Shown: positions 21,748 through 32,257 of the stretch, piece by piece
How the letters are laid out: every line of letters starts with the position of its first letter
Numbering within the stretch: the first letter of the stretch is position 1
From: Polychytrium aggregatum
Taxonomy: Eukaryota > Chytridiomycota > Chytridiomycetes > Polychytriales
NCBI RefSeq assembly: GCF_025602895.1
Contig: NW_026516225.1
Location: 434,001 to 498,000, forward strand
DNA: 64,000 nucleotides
Reading direction: 5' to 3'
Notes under the pieces: model-generated
Database searches by the model: none
Seen by the model: only the letters and a program-made list of their open reading frames with translations
Told to the model about the DNA's origin: nothing
Made by a program: the position numbers and the translations under genes

Positions 21748-23530
21748 TCACACGCACGGCTCATCCATGAAGATAGCGACCTTCACGACGCCGTCTCTGC
21801 CGACGTATCCGCGGAACATGCCGGGAGTGTTGGCCTCCAAGGCGATCTTGCCCGTGCTATCGATGGCAATAATGCCGCCCTCGCCACCGACGGTCTTGAG
21901 ATGGTCGATAGTTTCCTTGGATGCCTTGCCAAGTGACTGGCCGCCGTACTTGATCTTGGAGGCAATGTCATAGGCCACGTTCCATCGGATGAAGTACTGG
22001 CGGTAGCATGGCGTTCCAGCGCATCAGAGAGTTTGTCAGTCGAGCTGAGATGGCGTGCCCTCCCCCTCCACCCTCATCTCCATGAGCAGAATGGATGGAT
22101 CTTACCTCGCCGTCGCCCGTAGCGCTCACGGCAACGACTCTGTTCTCTGCGAACGTGCCCGCGCCAATGATGGGCGAGTCGCCAATGCGCCCAGACCACT
22201 TGTTGGTCTTGCCGCCGGTCGAGGTTGCTGCCGCCAGATTGCCGTGGCGGTCCAGAGCACATGCACCGACAGTCCCCTTGGGTAGATTGTCACCCTTTTC
22301 GTGGAACTCGTCGTGCTGAGTCGATTCGGAGACGGTGATGGAGTTGGGCGAAGATTTGTGCTGCTTCCAGCGTCGTTCTAGATCGACAGCGGACGTTGGA
22401 GGACAGATAGTGTGATCAGCGCAAAGCCTGATGTGGGCCAGTACCTGGCTCGAAGAGCAAAGGAGGGAGAGACCAGCACCATCTCCAGCAAAAGGGTAAC
22501 ACCATGTCGTTGATATCCAGCCATATCCGGGTCGAGCGCCTCAAGTTAAACCCTTCGGCTCACCTGTCCAAAAGTACCCAGGATCGACAATCTCCAGGCC
22601 TTCGGACGAGGCAAACGACTCTGCGTCGGCGCCAGCAACAAAGACGTGTGGCGAACTGTCCATGATCTTGCGAGCGAGCGAGATGGGATTCTTGACCGTC
22701 ATGAGCTGGTCCGTCCAAGTCGACCGGGGATATGAGTATCGGATGCGAATCGCTATTGATGGCGGCATGTGGGCACTTGTCGTTGGGATCAAGTCGACTC
22801 ACCTGTGTCGCTGCACCGGCCTTTCGGGTGCGGCCGTCCATGATGGATGCCTCAAGAACGTTCTGCAGGACACGGGTGTTGCTTCTGTTAGCCAGCGTAT
22901 TGTTGGTTGCAGGTGGGAGAGGCTGCTGGAGAGGAAGGGAGCGGCGTGCTGCTTACCTTGCCGTCCCTGGAGAAGACGGCTCCCTTGCTTTGGTTGGTGA
23001 CGAGCAGCAAACCGAATGAGCAGACAAAGTCGGCCAGGCGGACAGAGTGAGATTCGGGATGGGATGCGAGCCTCGGATGTCCATCAGCACAAGTGCATTC
23101 GGCAAGATCCTACCCGGCGTTGAACAGCGGCGAGTCTGGTTGGAGAGAAGAGCGCATTGGGTCGTCAGGAGCTGCTTGCCGAGGGCCACCTGCATGCATG
23201 CCGTTGTTGCTTGCTCACCTTCCATGACCCGAACGGCAGCCTCGGTGGCATCCAGGCTCGAGCCGCCGGCCTGCAGGATCTTGTATCCGGCCTCGAGCGA
23301 CAGGCGCAGATCACGGAGATATCCTTCGCGGTCTTCGGGGGTCATCTTTTCCCGCAGAATGACTCCGGCGCCTGGAGATCAGCCAACGAGAACCGGCGTC
23401 AACAGCCGGACAAGCATTTGCGCTTGGGGTCTCGGCCAGACGGACCATCCCCAAAGGGCCATCAGAGAGCGACCTCGGTCGGTGGACACCTGCCTCCATG
23501 GATGACGAGTGCAAAGTTGTCGTCGGCCAT
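21748..23530 (-). CDS. Isoaspartyl peptidase / L-asparaginase (Ntn hydrolase)
   Basis: Eight exons: 23530-23494, 23371-23219, 23135-23114, 22987-22957, 22862-22803, 22705-22564, 22377-22106 and 21996-21748. They sum to 966 bases, 321 residues, the usual length for plant/human-type (ASRGL1-like) enzymes. The precursor self-cleaves before the nucleophilic Thr, seen here as [10 protein letters not shown] with Thr184. Flanking family blocks are intact: [58 protein letters not shown] and the C-terminal [17 protein letters not shown]. It hydrolyses isoaspartyl dipeptides and asparagine in the cytosol. Exons 3 and 4 are only 22 and 31 bases. The first intron needs a GC donor (GAG/GCAGGT) to keep the HGGAGVIL motif; the nearby GT would shift the frame. 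Taspase and lysosomal glycosylasparaginase fit less well. Confidence 0.93.
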
Positions 23531-24305
23531 CTTGGTCCAGTTGAAGAGCTTGCTGACGCAGTCGTAGAGGGAAAAGGACCACTTGTTGCTGGAGCTGGCC
23601 ATTCTGGTCTTGGACGGATGATCCGGATGTCGACAGAGCGGACGGCCTGGCTGGTCGCGGCCAACAGGCGATCGAGGCGGCCCAGCATCTCCGGAGCGGG
23701 TTCCGCAGCCGGCCGGGTGCAGCAGGAGAGCCATGGCCGGCGAGGACCCATGAGGAGATCGGCATGGGAGCAAGGCTGGGCCAGCATGGACCAGGCAAGA
23801 GCGGGGAGCCACCCTGGCGGCCTGGTGTTGTGGGGAAAGATGGCGGCTGATGGCCGGCCAAAGAGCGCCTGGCAACAATCCCACAACGAAGCCCAGCATG
23901 TTGCCTTGCCCGATGAGACTGGCGGTCTCGGTAACGATCTCAGCCCGAAGACGAGACTGGCTCGGAGATGATGGGCCAGACCCGACCCGTCGCATCCTGG
24001 ATGAACTGGTCCCGATGGGCAGCCTGTGGATTGCAGGCACTCGGGGTGCCCAAGCTCGCTCTCGTTCGGGCGAATGATACATGTTGGGATCGGCAGCACA
24101 ATCTCAGCAGCGACATGACGAAGAGTAGGGACAGCATTTCGGCCACGCATTGCTTCGGACCTAGCGAGGCGAGATTCCCGAGGGAAAGTTGCCCAAGTTA
24201 TCTGAGGAAAGCCGATCGATATCAGCACGACTGTCCGTCAGGTGGTTTGCAGCGACATTTGCCTGCCATGTTGCTGGACTGCCGACATCCACCCTCAAGT
24301 CTCGC
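23531..24305. other. Region between asparaginase start and Ser/Pro-rich gene, possible 3' exons
   Basis: Several minus-strand open stretches (for example 24484-24161 and 24082-23580) look partly protein-like. Examples are QFIQDATGRVWPIISEP near 23990 and TASLIGQGNMLGFVVGLL near 23910. They may be 3' exons of the Ser/Pro-rich gene at 24306-25433, but I could not join them in phase. Confidence 0.3.
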
Positions 24306-25433
24306 TCAAGTACCGCTGGTCTCTCGACATCCGGGCGGCTCTGCGCACATGCATCGACCACTCCCATCACACTCCTGATGACGGTGGCTCGAGACGCCCC
24401 ATGCGCTCGGCGTCGTGCCCTCAGCATTCGTCTCGCAAGCCGAGCGATTCGTCTGCGCCCTGACCGAGACGCTGCAACACTCACCTCGGGCGTGGGCTAC
24501 ATGGGTAAGATGCGGGTTGCGGGACGACGGCCGCTCCCCAAGCAGCGAAATTGGCCGTTGGCGAGATGAGCCAGACGACCTTGACCAGGGCTCGTTCGGG
24601 TTGTGCTCGCAAGCCGCGCTGTTGCTACGGGACCGCGGTCCCAGCGACGAAGATGCATGCGACGATGTGCTCATGGCCGAGAGCGGACGCATGGGGATGT
24701 CGCTGACCGAGTGCCGGTGTCGATGCTGCTGGGTCCGCTCGCTCGAAGAAAGTGCCAGCGCCTGGTTGTGCTGGACCGAGTTGTTCCTGGACATTGACGG
24801 GGCTCTCGGTGAGCGGGAGGCGCTTGAGCCCGATGTTGAGGCTGTCCGGGACTGTCGCGGGACGGGTACGCCTCTGGTCGTCGAGCTAAGCAGATCCGAA
24901 AGTCCTGGCGGAGAGCCGAAGCTGCCGGTGGAGGCGGCTGGCGACTGCTGACGGGTCGGTATCGGGCGGGTTCTCGATGCGATGGGACTGCGATGGCGCT
25001 GGTCGAGAGTTCTGCTGGCCGCGGGAGATGGAGGTGCCCGGCGTGGGCTCTCGGATGATGGGTTCTTGGAGCGAGCAAGCTGGGGAGAGAAGGCGGCTTG
25101 GTTCGGAACAGCCCGGGGAGAGCCCTCGGGCAGCGCCGACGGACGACGGGCGATCATGGTACTGAAGACAGCTGACGGAGGCGACTGGCCAGGCAACGGC
25201 GCTGAAGCTCCAAGGGTATCCAGCGACTGCGACCTCGAGAGCGACCGGGCCAAGGTGCGGGGGCTGGTTGGGGGCGAGATGGGCTCGGCAACAGGCAGCG
25301 ACACAGGGACCAGGGTCGACGAACCGGGGCCAAGCGAGTAGTAGATGCCGCCCTGGTCATCGACCAGGACGGTGGCATCGGGGGGCAGCTCGATGAGGGT
25401 CTTGGCGGCGATGGGCTTGGGCTCTGTGCTCAT
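24306..25433 (-). CDS. Ser/Pro/Arg-rich protein of unknown function
   Basis: An open frame of 375 residues starts at 25433. The first 45 residues look ordered (KTLIELPPDATVLVDDQGG, then IYYSLGPGSSTLVP), suggesting a small N-terminal beta domain. The rest is highly Ser/Pro/Arg-rich and disordered, with repeated SP and RSxS motifs of the kind phosphorylated by proline-directed and basophilic kinases. The last 45 or so residues, after the GAG/GTGAGT at about 24486, read like intron: Cys-rich and out of character. The true gene therefore probably splices onward into the region below 24450, where I could not establish the joins. It sits head-to-head with RAE1 (0.76 kb apart). I do not recognise a family. 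Confidence 0.5.
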   Translation of the reverse strand: MSTEPKPIAAKTLIELPPDATVLVDDQGGIYYSLGPGSSTLVPVSLPVAEPISPPTSPRTLARSLSRSQSLDTLGASAPLPGQSPPSAVFSTMIARRPSALPEGSPRAVPNQAAFSPQLARSKNPSSESPRRAPPSPAASRTLDQRHRSPIASRTRPIPTRQQSPAASTGSFGSPPGLSDLLSSTTRGVPVPRQSRTASTSGSSASRSPRAPSMSRNNSVQHNQALALSSSERTQQHRHRHSVSDIPMRPLSAMSTSSHASSSLGPRSRSNSAACEHNPNEPWSRSSGSSRQRPISLLGERPSSRNPHLTHVAHARGECCSVSVRAQTNRSACETNAEGTTPSAWGVSSHRHQECDGSGRCMCAEPPGCRETSGT

Positions 25434-26189
25434 GCGGACTGCAGCAGGCGGGTGCGATGGAGGACGACGAGCAGATGGGTGTGATGGAGGACAAAGAGCA
25501 GAACATGGCGCATGGGAACGGCGGTTGGTTTTGGTGCGGCTGCGTTCTCAGCGGGGCTCTCGGCGAGAGCATCTCCATCGGGTGCTTGGAGTCGTTACTT
25601 CAATGCGCAGATGGTGTGTGGAACAATACTGATCAATCGCCCGGATAGATGACACCGGCACAGCTGGTGAAGTGTTGACTGCAGAGATATTGCAGTCTGG
25701 GGACTGACTCCATGGGTCGCTCTCGCCGAGTGCACAATGCGATGCGATGTGGTGTGGTGTGGTGTGTTTTATCCGAAAGAAATGGTGTGTCTCGTTGCTT
25801 ATTTTTCAACACAACATCCGCCTCGAGAGCGATCGACTTTGGTGTGCTCGCCGGCGGACACATGCACCGTCGCATCTCGATACACGGCGTTTGATGGAAT
25901 GCATGTCTTGCCCCGGCCGAGAAGAGGACGATCGGCGCATTCTCGTCTCGCTCGGCGCTGTGCCACACCGACATCCGCCCCGGCATCGGCCCCGGCATCG
26001 GCCCCGCAGAAAACCGTCGCGGTCGTTCATCTCTGTTCTCGACTCATCTCCATCCCGCAGCCTCCCGGCGCACTCACCGATCCAGCCGGGGCACACTAGC
26101 GAGCTGTCTGCCGCCCTTGCAACAACCGCATATTCGAGAACAAGCCAACCGCACCTTGTCTCCTGCACTGTCGCTGCCACCTGCCCCTC
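25434..26189. other. Divergent promoter region of Ser/Pro-rich gene and RAE1
   Basis: 0.76 kb spacer between two divergent starts, with short GTGTG runs near 25750 and CGGCCCCGGCAT-type repeats at 25977-26006. No TATA box or gene seen. Confidence 0.45.
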
Positions 26190-28076
26190 ATGGCCACCCA
26201 AGATCTCGAAGTAAGCCTTTGCAGCCCGGCGATCCCCACCCAAGCGACGCTCTCGCCAGTTTCGCTCGCTCTATCTGGATTCACCAGCACTGGCCAGCCG
26301 CAGTCCGCGAGATTCTCTGACATGCTGCATGGTGATCTCGCAGGTCAACCCTCCCGCTACGGACGGCATCACTGATTTGGCATTCAGCCCCCAAATCGAT
26401 CTCCTGGCTGCCAGCAGCTGGGACAACCAGGTATGCTCTGTTCCTGGCCCGTTTTGTCTTGCTCAGAGATCGCGGTCTTGCTTATCCGCCGGAGAAAGAT
26501 CCGGTCTCGTCCTTTTTGTCTGCGTGGGGATGGGTTTGCACATCAACAGCCTGCGCGCGATCATTGGCATCGGAGGGCTGCCGATCTTGGATTCCGCTCC
26601 TGGAAGCAAGGCGTTCTGCTCTAGATCTGCTCTGAACCAGCCCTGGATATGTCCTGGATATGCCCTGGATTGGGCTCCGCATGTTCTGCGCTGCCATGTC
26701 CCTTATCGAGGCATCGCTAACAATCTCAATCCGTCGGCCGCATACCTCCCTCTATTTGCCTACTTTGTACTGTGCCCCGAACCCGTCCGGAATCCCCTCA
26801 GACCCGCATCTGGGAAGTACAGCCAACGGGAGTCACTGTTGCCAAGGCATCCATCCCACACGAAGGCCCGGCACTCTGCTGTGCATGGAGCAAGGTGGGC
26901 GCAGCCATGCCCATCCGGCGGGATGGCAGATCGGCTCGTCTTTCGATCGACGTGCCGACTCTGCGCTCCTGCAGTCCTCGATAAGGACTTGATTGGCAGC
27001 AAATCCGCCTGCGACATCGACCCTATCCATCCGGATCAGGCTACTCATCCGCATTTTGCATCGCAACCTTCTCCAGGACGGAACCAAGCTGGTTTCTGGT
27101 GGAGCCGACAAGGCCGGCCGCATGATGGACATCACCACAGGACAAACCACACAAGTCGCTGCCCACGATGCTCCTATCAAGTGCTGCAAATGGATCAACA
27201 CAGCATCGATGAACAACATCATCGTGACGGGCAGCTGGGATCGCACGATCAAGGTGAGATGCATTCCCTGTAGCGGGCGTCTATTGATTGTCTATCCGAT
27301 GGCTAACCCAATGTGCCGCTCTGTCGGCTCACTCGATTGCTGCAGTACTGGGATGCTCGACAGCCGACCCCGGCCCTGCAAGTCAGCCTGCCTGAGCGGT
27401 GCTTCGCCCTGGATGTCTCTGGCGAGCTGATGGTTGTCGGCACCGCCGAGCGACATATCTTGATCTACAGCTTGGCAAACCCCAGCACACCCTTCAAGGT
27501 ACGTACTGCTGGCGCTGTCGGTTCGGATCAATGCAGCTCGAACAGGAGCCAGCTTGTGCGGTTGCCCGTATCGTCTGTGGTGCTTACGAGCCTTCGTTTG
27601 ACCCGGTCCCCCAGCAAATCGTTTCGCCGCTCAAGTGGCAGACTCGCACGATTGCGTGCTTCCCAAATGCCGCGGGATATGCCATCGGCTCGATCGAGGG
27701 CCGAGTCGGCATCCAGTACGTCGACGAGCGCGACCAGGCCCAGAACTTCTCCTTCAAATGCCACCGCGATGACAAGAATGTGTACTCGGTCAACGCCATC
27801 TCGTTCCACCCCCAGCACGGCACCTTCTCGACCGCTGGCTCTGATGGTACCTATAGTATGTGGGACAAGGATTCAAAACAGCGGCTCAAGTTCATCCCGA
27901 CAATCAATATGCCCATCAGCGCCACGGCATTCAACCGCACCGGCAGCATCTTTGCCTATGCTGCTTCCTACGACTGGTCGAAAGGCCACGAGCACTACCA
28001 GGCCGGAGCCAAGAATGCGATCATGCTGCATGCTACAACTGACGAGGAGGTCAAGCCCAGACCGAAGAAGCGCTGA
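26190..28076 (+). CDS. RAE1: Rae1/Gle2 mRNA export factor (WD40)
   Basis: Six exons (26190-26210, 26344-26430, 26802-26894, 27077-27253, 27346-27498, 27615-28076) sum to 993 bases, 330 residues, close to yeast Gle2 (365) and human RAE1 (368). All introns fall between codons. Blades are recognisable in order: DGITDLAFSPQIDLLAASSW, RIWEVQPTG, DGTKLVSGGADKAGRMMDI, HDAPIKCCKWI, VTGSWDRTIKYWD and LPERCFALDV. The family's diagnostic segments follow: IGSIEGRVGIQYV, NFSFKCHRDDKNVYSVNAIS, SAGSDGTYSMWDKD-like strands and IFAYAASYDWSKGHE. Rae1 binds the GLEBS motif of Nup98-type nucleoporins and supports poly(A) RNA export and spindle assembly. Exon 1 holds only seven codons (MATQDLE). The N-terminal extension before the first blade is shorter than in animals. 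Confidence 0.96.
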
Positions 28077-28584
28077 GCCATCTTGGTGGCAGTAATCCGC
28101 GTCACTGTTTGCTCGACCGTGAGTGCCTGATCGCGGTAATCTAGCTCCAGGCGGCGCTTGCTTGGCCGATCTGCGAATCTTGTTTAGGCAGCTTGTCTCA
28201 AAATATATTCTCTGTCCTGGAATTTGATGCGTCGGCTGCGTCACATCAGCCGGAGCGTCCTGCGTTCTGAGCAGGGCCCAGGCAGCTTATGTTGGTCGCT
28301 GACGAACGAACGGGGTTGTTGCTCATGTGGAGCCGTTGATTGGATTTGGCGGGCAGCTCGTTGGCGCTGAGAGCCTTGGCTGGCCACCCGATTCCTCTGG
28401 GCGGGGAGGGTCACTAGCTTTCATCGGGTGTTGCTTCGGGAGGACGGATTCTGACTCGGTTCGTCCCGTCTCCTTGACCCGGCACCCCAGAGACTACCGC
28501 CGTAGTAGGAGCAGTGGCCACAGCAGCTCAGAGTCGCAGACATCAAACCGCAGCGCCAACGCCGACCGGATCGATCGCATCAGC
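28077..28584. other. Spacer between RAE1 and B9D2
   Basis: Half a kilobase between two co-oriented genes. It should contain the RAE1 3' end and the B9D2 promoter. No distinct motif or gene seen. Confidence 0.45.
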
Positions 28585-29734
28585 ATGGCCGAGCTCCACG
28601 TCGTCGGAGAGATATTGGGCGCCTCGGGATTCCCATCACCAAAGCTGTCCTGCAAATGGAGTCTGATCGCGGGCGAAGGCTGGAAAGTCATCGAGGGAGT
28701 AACCTCGGGGCAGACCCATGTCGATCTGCCAACGGTGAGCCGAGCGAAGGGAAAGGTCAATCTGTGTCTGGCGATCGACATCGCATGGGAAGCTCTGGCT
28801 CTCAATGATCGCGGAGATGGATGTCGCTGGCCTCCTCCATGGTGAAGAGTGCGGCGTCTCGTTCCCTAATGACATGGGAACTAAACGAGCACGCACCGAA
28901 ACTGCTTGCAGGACGACCGATACACCATCTGGAGCCACCCGATAGGTAAATGGCCGCGCTGGTCGCCGGGGAAGCCGGCACTTTGGCTGACGGCGATGCA
29001 ACCGTGCGGCCAAGCACCGAATGGCTGAATCTATGAACTAGGCATTCGGTTGAATGCCCAACGCGTATATACTGACGGACATGGGTGTGGTATCCAGATA
29101 TTCACTACGGCACAAAAACTCTGGTTGGATGGCCCAAGCTACAGCTCCAGGTCTACCACCAGGATGAATACGGCCGGAATGAACTCTGTGGGTATCTCAG
29201 CGGCTGTACCAGCAATTGTACCAGCAACTGCGCCAGCGAATAGCTCCATGGATATGCCGGGCCGCAATGCTGGTTGGTGGGCCATGTACTGATCTCCTGC
29301 CCCATTAAACATAATTTGCAACGGCACACGCTCATCGACCCTGTCCATGCTCGACCATGCATCCAAGACGGCTATGGCTTCATTCACCTTCCAACCACCC
29401 CGGGCACACATGAACTTGAATGTCCGACATGGCGACCGCTGGGATCGACTTCTGATCAGCTATGGTGTAAGCGCATCTGCACATTGTGTTTTCGACATGG
29501 GCAGCTCTTGGCTGCGCTGTCTCGCCTGGGGGCGACTGGACTGGGAGCTGAGAGCTAATCTCTATCAATCCAACGCCAGCGTACTTTCTCGGGGCTACGC
29601 CGCAGCTCAAGAAGCTGGATCATATCCATAGCCCCATGGACCGGTATCGACTCAACACCATTTCGATGGGCAAGGTCCATGTCGAGGTCACTGTGATTGT
29701 CCGCAACTTTGATGCTTATGGCGTAGCCCTCTGA
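28585..29734 (+). CDS. B9D2: B9 domain protein B9D2 (ciliary transition zone)
   Basis: Five exons (28585-28734, 28912-28945, 29098-29187, 29368-29466, 29580-29734) sum to 528 bases, 175 residues, the same length as human B9D2. The B9 domain spans the whole protein. Segments in order are [19 protein letters not shown], then GQTHVDLP, then [20 protein letters not shown], then [41 protein letters not shown] and MDRYRLNT, ending [13 protein letters not shown]9D2 works with B9D1 and MKS1 in the MKS module that forms the transition-zone barrier at the base of cilia and flagella. It is retained only in organisms with a motile or sensory cilium, so it marks a zoosporic fungus. The 34-base second exon is required to restore the WSHPID motif. 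Donors GTGGGT at 29188 and GTAAGC at 29467 are the only choices that keep the conserved frame. Confidence 0.95.
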
Positions 29735-30050
29735 GCTCCGTCTCACAAGACCAGCGGCATCACGAACCAACCATCACAAACCATCACTACCAATCCGGGA
29801 CCAGCATATACGAGGGCAGCAACCCTTCGCCACAAGTGCATGTATTCAGCAACTGAGTGGGGAAACACAGCGCAACAGGGTACAATCCTGGATTGGCACT
29901 GGGCACTTTGAGCATGTACTTGTCTTGCAGGAACCGAGCCGTGGTTGGGTTTCGGCCTGCAGCAGCGGGTGCATGCCGATCTCATGTCATGGCAGTCGGC
30001 AATGCGCCTTCGATCCTTCGGCAGAGCCGCAACGCATGGCCAACTGCGGC
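29735..30050. other. Intergenic region between convergent genes
   Basis: Short spacer between the B9D2 stop and the minus-strand gene ending at 30051. Nothing notable beyond the two 3' ends. Confidence 0.45.
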
Positions 30051-30725
30051 TCAGTCCATAAACATGAGTCCATAGCGCCATTGCATGCCCCGGAAGGCGT
30101 CGATCTTTTGCATACTTCTGCGCAGAAGGGCCTTGACCGAGTCCATCTGCTTGGTTGCTCGCTGCCAAACAACGACATCGCGCATCCACTCCACACACAG
30201 AGCCAAGGCACATGTCTTTTCGTCCACGATTTCAATGTCCTCGCGGATCAACAGGTCCAGGAACTCGGCGGTTTCCATGTTGAGCGAGCCGGCCTCCATG
30301 TTCATGATGGCGGCGCGAAACTCTTCCCGCGATTCCAGAAAGCTGTCGTTCCAGATGGTGATTCGGGAGGCCTCGTCGACGGTCAGGCTGGAGTGAGTGA
30401 TAAGCTGCAGCGCCTGGTAGACTCTCCGAACGGGGTCGGAGGGGATGTGCCCAGAATCTCTGTCCAGGCTCGCGGTCTCGATCGACATCGGCATCGGCAC
30501 TGGCATTGGCTCTTCGTATGTGGCATCGTAGTCCCATGGATCAAAGTTCAGCAGCCGCTCGATCGCATCGGAATCGGTGGGCTGGTCAAAGATGCAACCA
30601 TTGCGCACGGGCCTGCCAAACGCATCTTCAAATGCCAGGATAAGATTGTCGAAATCCAAGGCATCGGCTTTGCTGAGGGCGCCTGTGCGGTATGATGGGA
30701 TATTGGGGGAGGGTTGAGAGGCCAT
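30051..30725 (-). CDS. Unknown helical protein, BACK-like
   Basis: An uninterrupted frame of 224 residues from the ATG at 30725 (upstream in-frame ATGs at 30761 and 30773 are possible). The N-terminal 100 residues are acidic with a short Met/Pro run (EEPMPVPMPMS). The C-terminal half is helical (YQALQLITHSSLTVDEASRI, TAEFLDLLIREDIEIVDEKT, CALALCVEWMRDVVVW). Its pattern resembles a BACK domain, the helical module that follows BTB domains in Cul3 adaptors: leucine-rich helix, short acidic turn, then a helix with a WM/W pair. No BTB domain is visible, so this is a resemblance only. The clean frame and even composition make it a likely real gene, but its role is unknown. Confidence 0.5.
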   Translation of the reverse strand: MASQPSPNIPSYRTGALSKADALDFDNLILAFEDAFGRPVRNGCIFDQPTDSDAIERLLNFDPWDYDATYEEPMPVPMPMSIETASLDRDSGHIPSDPVRRVYQALQLITHSSLTVDEASRITIWNDSFLESREEFRAAIMNMEAGSLNMETAEFLDLLIREDIEIVDEKTCALALCVEWMRDVVVWQRATKQMDSVKALLRRSMQKIDAFRGMQWRYGLMFMD

Positions 30726-30826
30726 CGAAGGCGATCCAAAGCACACTCTACTATCACACATCCACACATCCATCGATCCATCCGCACATCGATGGAAGCT
30801 ACCCCTTCAGAATGAGTTAAGCACTC

Positions 30827-31738
30827 TCAAAAACGCAACAACCGATCGTACTTACAATAGTACATTCCGCAATACACCTCCAACAATCGCTGGCAGCACA
30901 GCGTCACGTACTGCACCTCCAGCAGCAGCCCCGTGCTTAGCGAATTGAGGATCCACTTGACTTTTTGCATGACCGCCGTCTTGGCCTGGCGGAGCAACTT
31001 GCCGTTCATGCCCTCCCACATGGGCTTGGCGTCGCCTTCAAGCATCTCGAGCAGAAACTCGCTGCAGTCAAAGAGGTTGGCAGACTTGATTCCGGCTCCG
31101 GCCGCATACTCGACACAACGCCTGCTGGCCTTGAGGAGCTGTCCGAGCATAAAGTTGGTCACAATCTTGTGGTCACCCCGCCCCTCATCGGGCCCCAGCG
31201 ACTGGCTGATGCTTGAGGCGAGCCGAGAGCTGACAGCAATGGGTTCGTCTGAGCCTTTGCAGGTCTCACGGATGCAGACCAGTCGGGGAAGTGTCTCGAC
31301 GATCGAGTAGAATATCTGGCTCATGGCCGGGTCCGGGCTGAGGCGTGAGAGGAGCAGGACGGCAAAGAGAGTCGAGTGCGAGTGGCTGATTTCCTCGCAA
31401 CCATGCGGCATCGGTAGCAGTCCGATCAAGGACCCGCGGATAGGCGACAGGAAGTGAATCTCTCGGACCATGGGTCCGTAGCTCCAGGTGCGGTTCGCCG
31501 TTGGACCGTCGCAAGTGTACAGGAATCGGTCGACAGCATAGGGGCTCGAGAGCTTGGGCGAGCGGTAGAGCAGGGGCGTAGCAATCCGGTTGAACTGTTT
31601 CGAGACCAAGGTAAGCTTGTGGTACTGTCCCTGGCAGTCGAGAAACAGGAATATCCGCTCGAGGAGCTCGGTCGGCAGAAGGATGCGGTTGGTGGAGGGG
31701 CTGTCGGTTGGCTGGGCCAGACTGCACTCGAGCACCAT
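30827..31738 (-). CDS. F-box protein
   Basis: The frame is open from 32257, but the likely start is the ATG at 31738. It places the F-box at residues 18-60 (NRILLPTELLERIFLFLDCQ, HKLTLVSKQFNRIATPLLYR) and gives 303 residues. An upstream ATG at 31969 would add 77 residues of no recognisable character. The F-box matches the LPxELLxxIF...L..VSKxFxxIATPLLYR form widespread in fungi, which binds Skp1 in SCF ubiquitin ligases. The region after it has no LRR or WD repeats; helical segments dominate (FAVLLLSRLSPD, NFMLGQLLKASRRCVEY). No introns. The substrate is unknown. This is the second of three intronless F-box genes in the window. Confidence 0.75.
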   Translation of the reverse strand: MVLECSLAQPTDSPSTNRILLPTELLERIFLFLDCQGQYHKLTLVSKQFNRIATPLLYRSPKLSSPYAVDRFLYTCDGPTANRTWSYGPMVREIHFLSPIRGSLIGLLPMPHGCEEISHSHSTLFAVLLLSRLSPDPAMSQIFYSIVETLPRLVCIRETCKGSDEPIAVSSRLASSISQSLGPDEGRGDHKIVTNFMLGQLLKASRRCVEYAAGAGIKSANLFDCSEFLLEMLEGDAKPMWEGMNGKLLRQAKTAVMQKVKWILNSLSTGLLLEVQYVTLCCQRLLEVYCGMYYCKYDRLLRF

Positions 31739-32257
31739 GGACGGAGCGGAGGGCGGGCATGAAGGTGCTGCCAAAGCTGGGACGGCCAGGTGGGTCTGGC
31801 GGTGTGCAGTGCTGGACAGCCCCAGATACGGCTTGTGCTTCTTCACCAGGACAAGTCGCTCGGCAGTGGCGAGGAGGATTGGCCAGAGAGCCTCTCTTTC
31901 GGCAGGGCGGGAGGCACGGGCATAGCAGATCGTCAGGACCCGGAACTGGTTGCTCAGGCGGGTTGCCATGTTTGCATCGGGAACTTGGACGAGACGGGAG
32001 TGTACTAGCTGGCTGGCTGGCTGGTTAGCAAGGCAGCAGGTAAGCTGAAGCAAAAGCGCTTCGGCACAGATGCGGTGCTGGACGACTGCATTTTCGCCAG
32101 TCGCCCGAAAGCTCGTCGCCGGCTTTCCTTGCTCGCCTTCTGCAGATCCGGTTGGGCTCCTCCGGCTAAAAATAGCGTCCGGCGGCGAGGCGCTCATGTT
32201 GCAGCACCACGATGCAGCCGAAAGCCAGGGCTCGGCCTGACATTGGACACGATGCAC

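Noticed and set aside
30051-30725. BTB-BACK Cul3 adaptor
   Set aside because: Only the helical C-terminal half resembles BACK. No BTB domain is visible upstream in any frame, so the gene is left as unknown.
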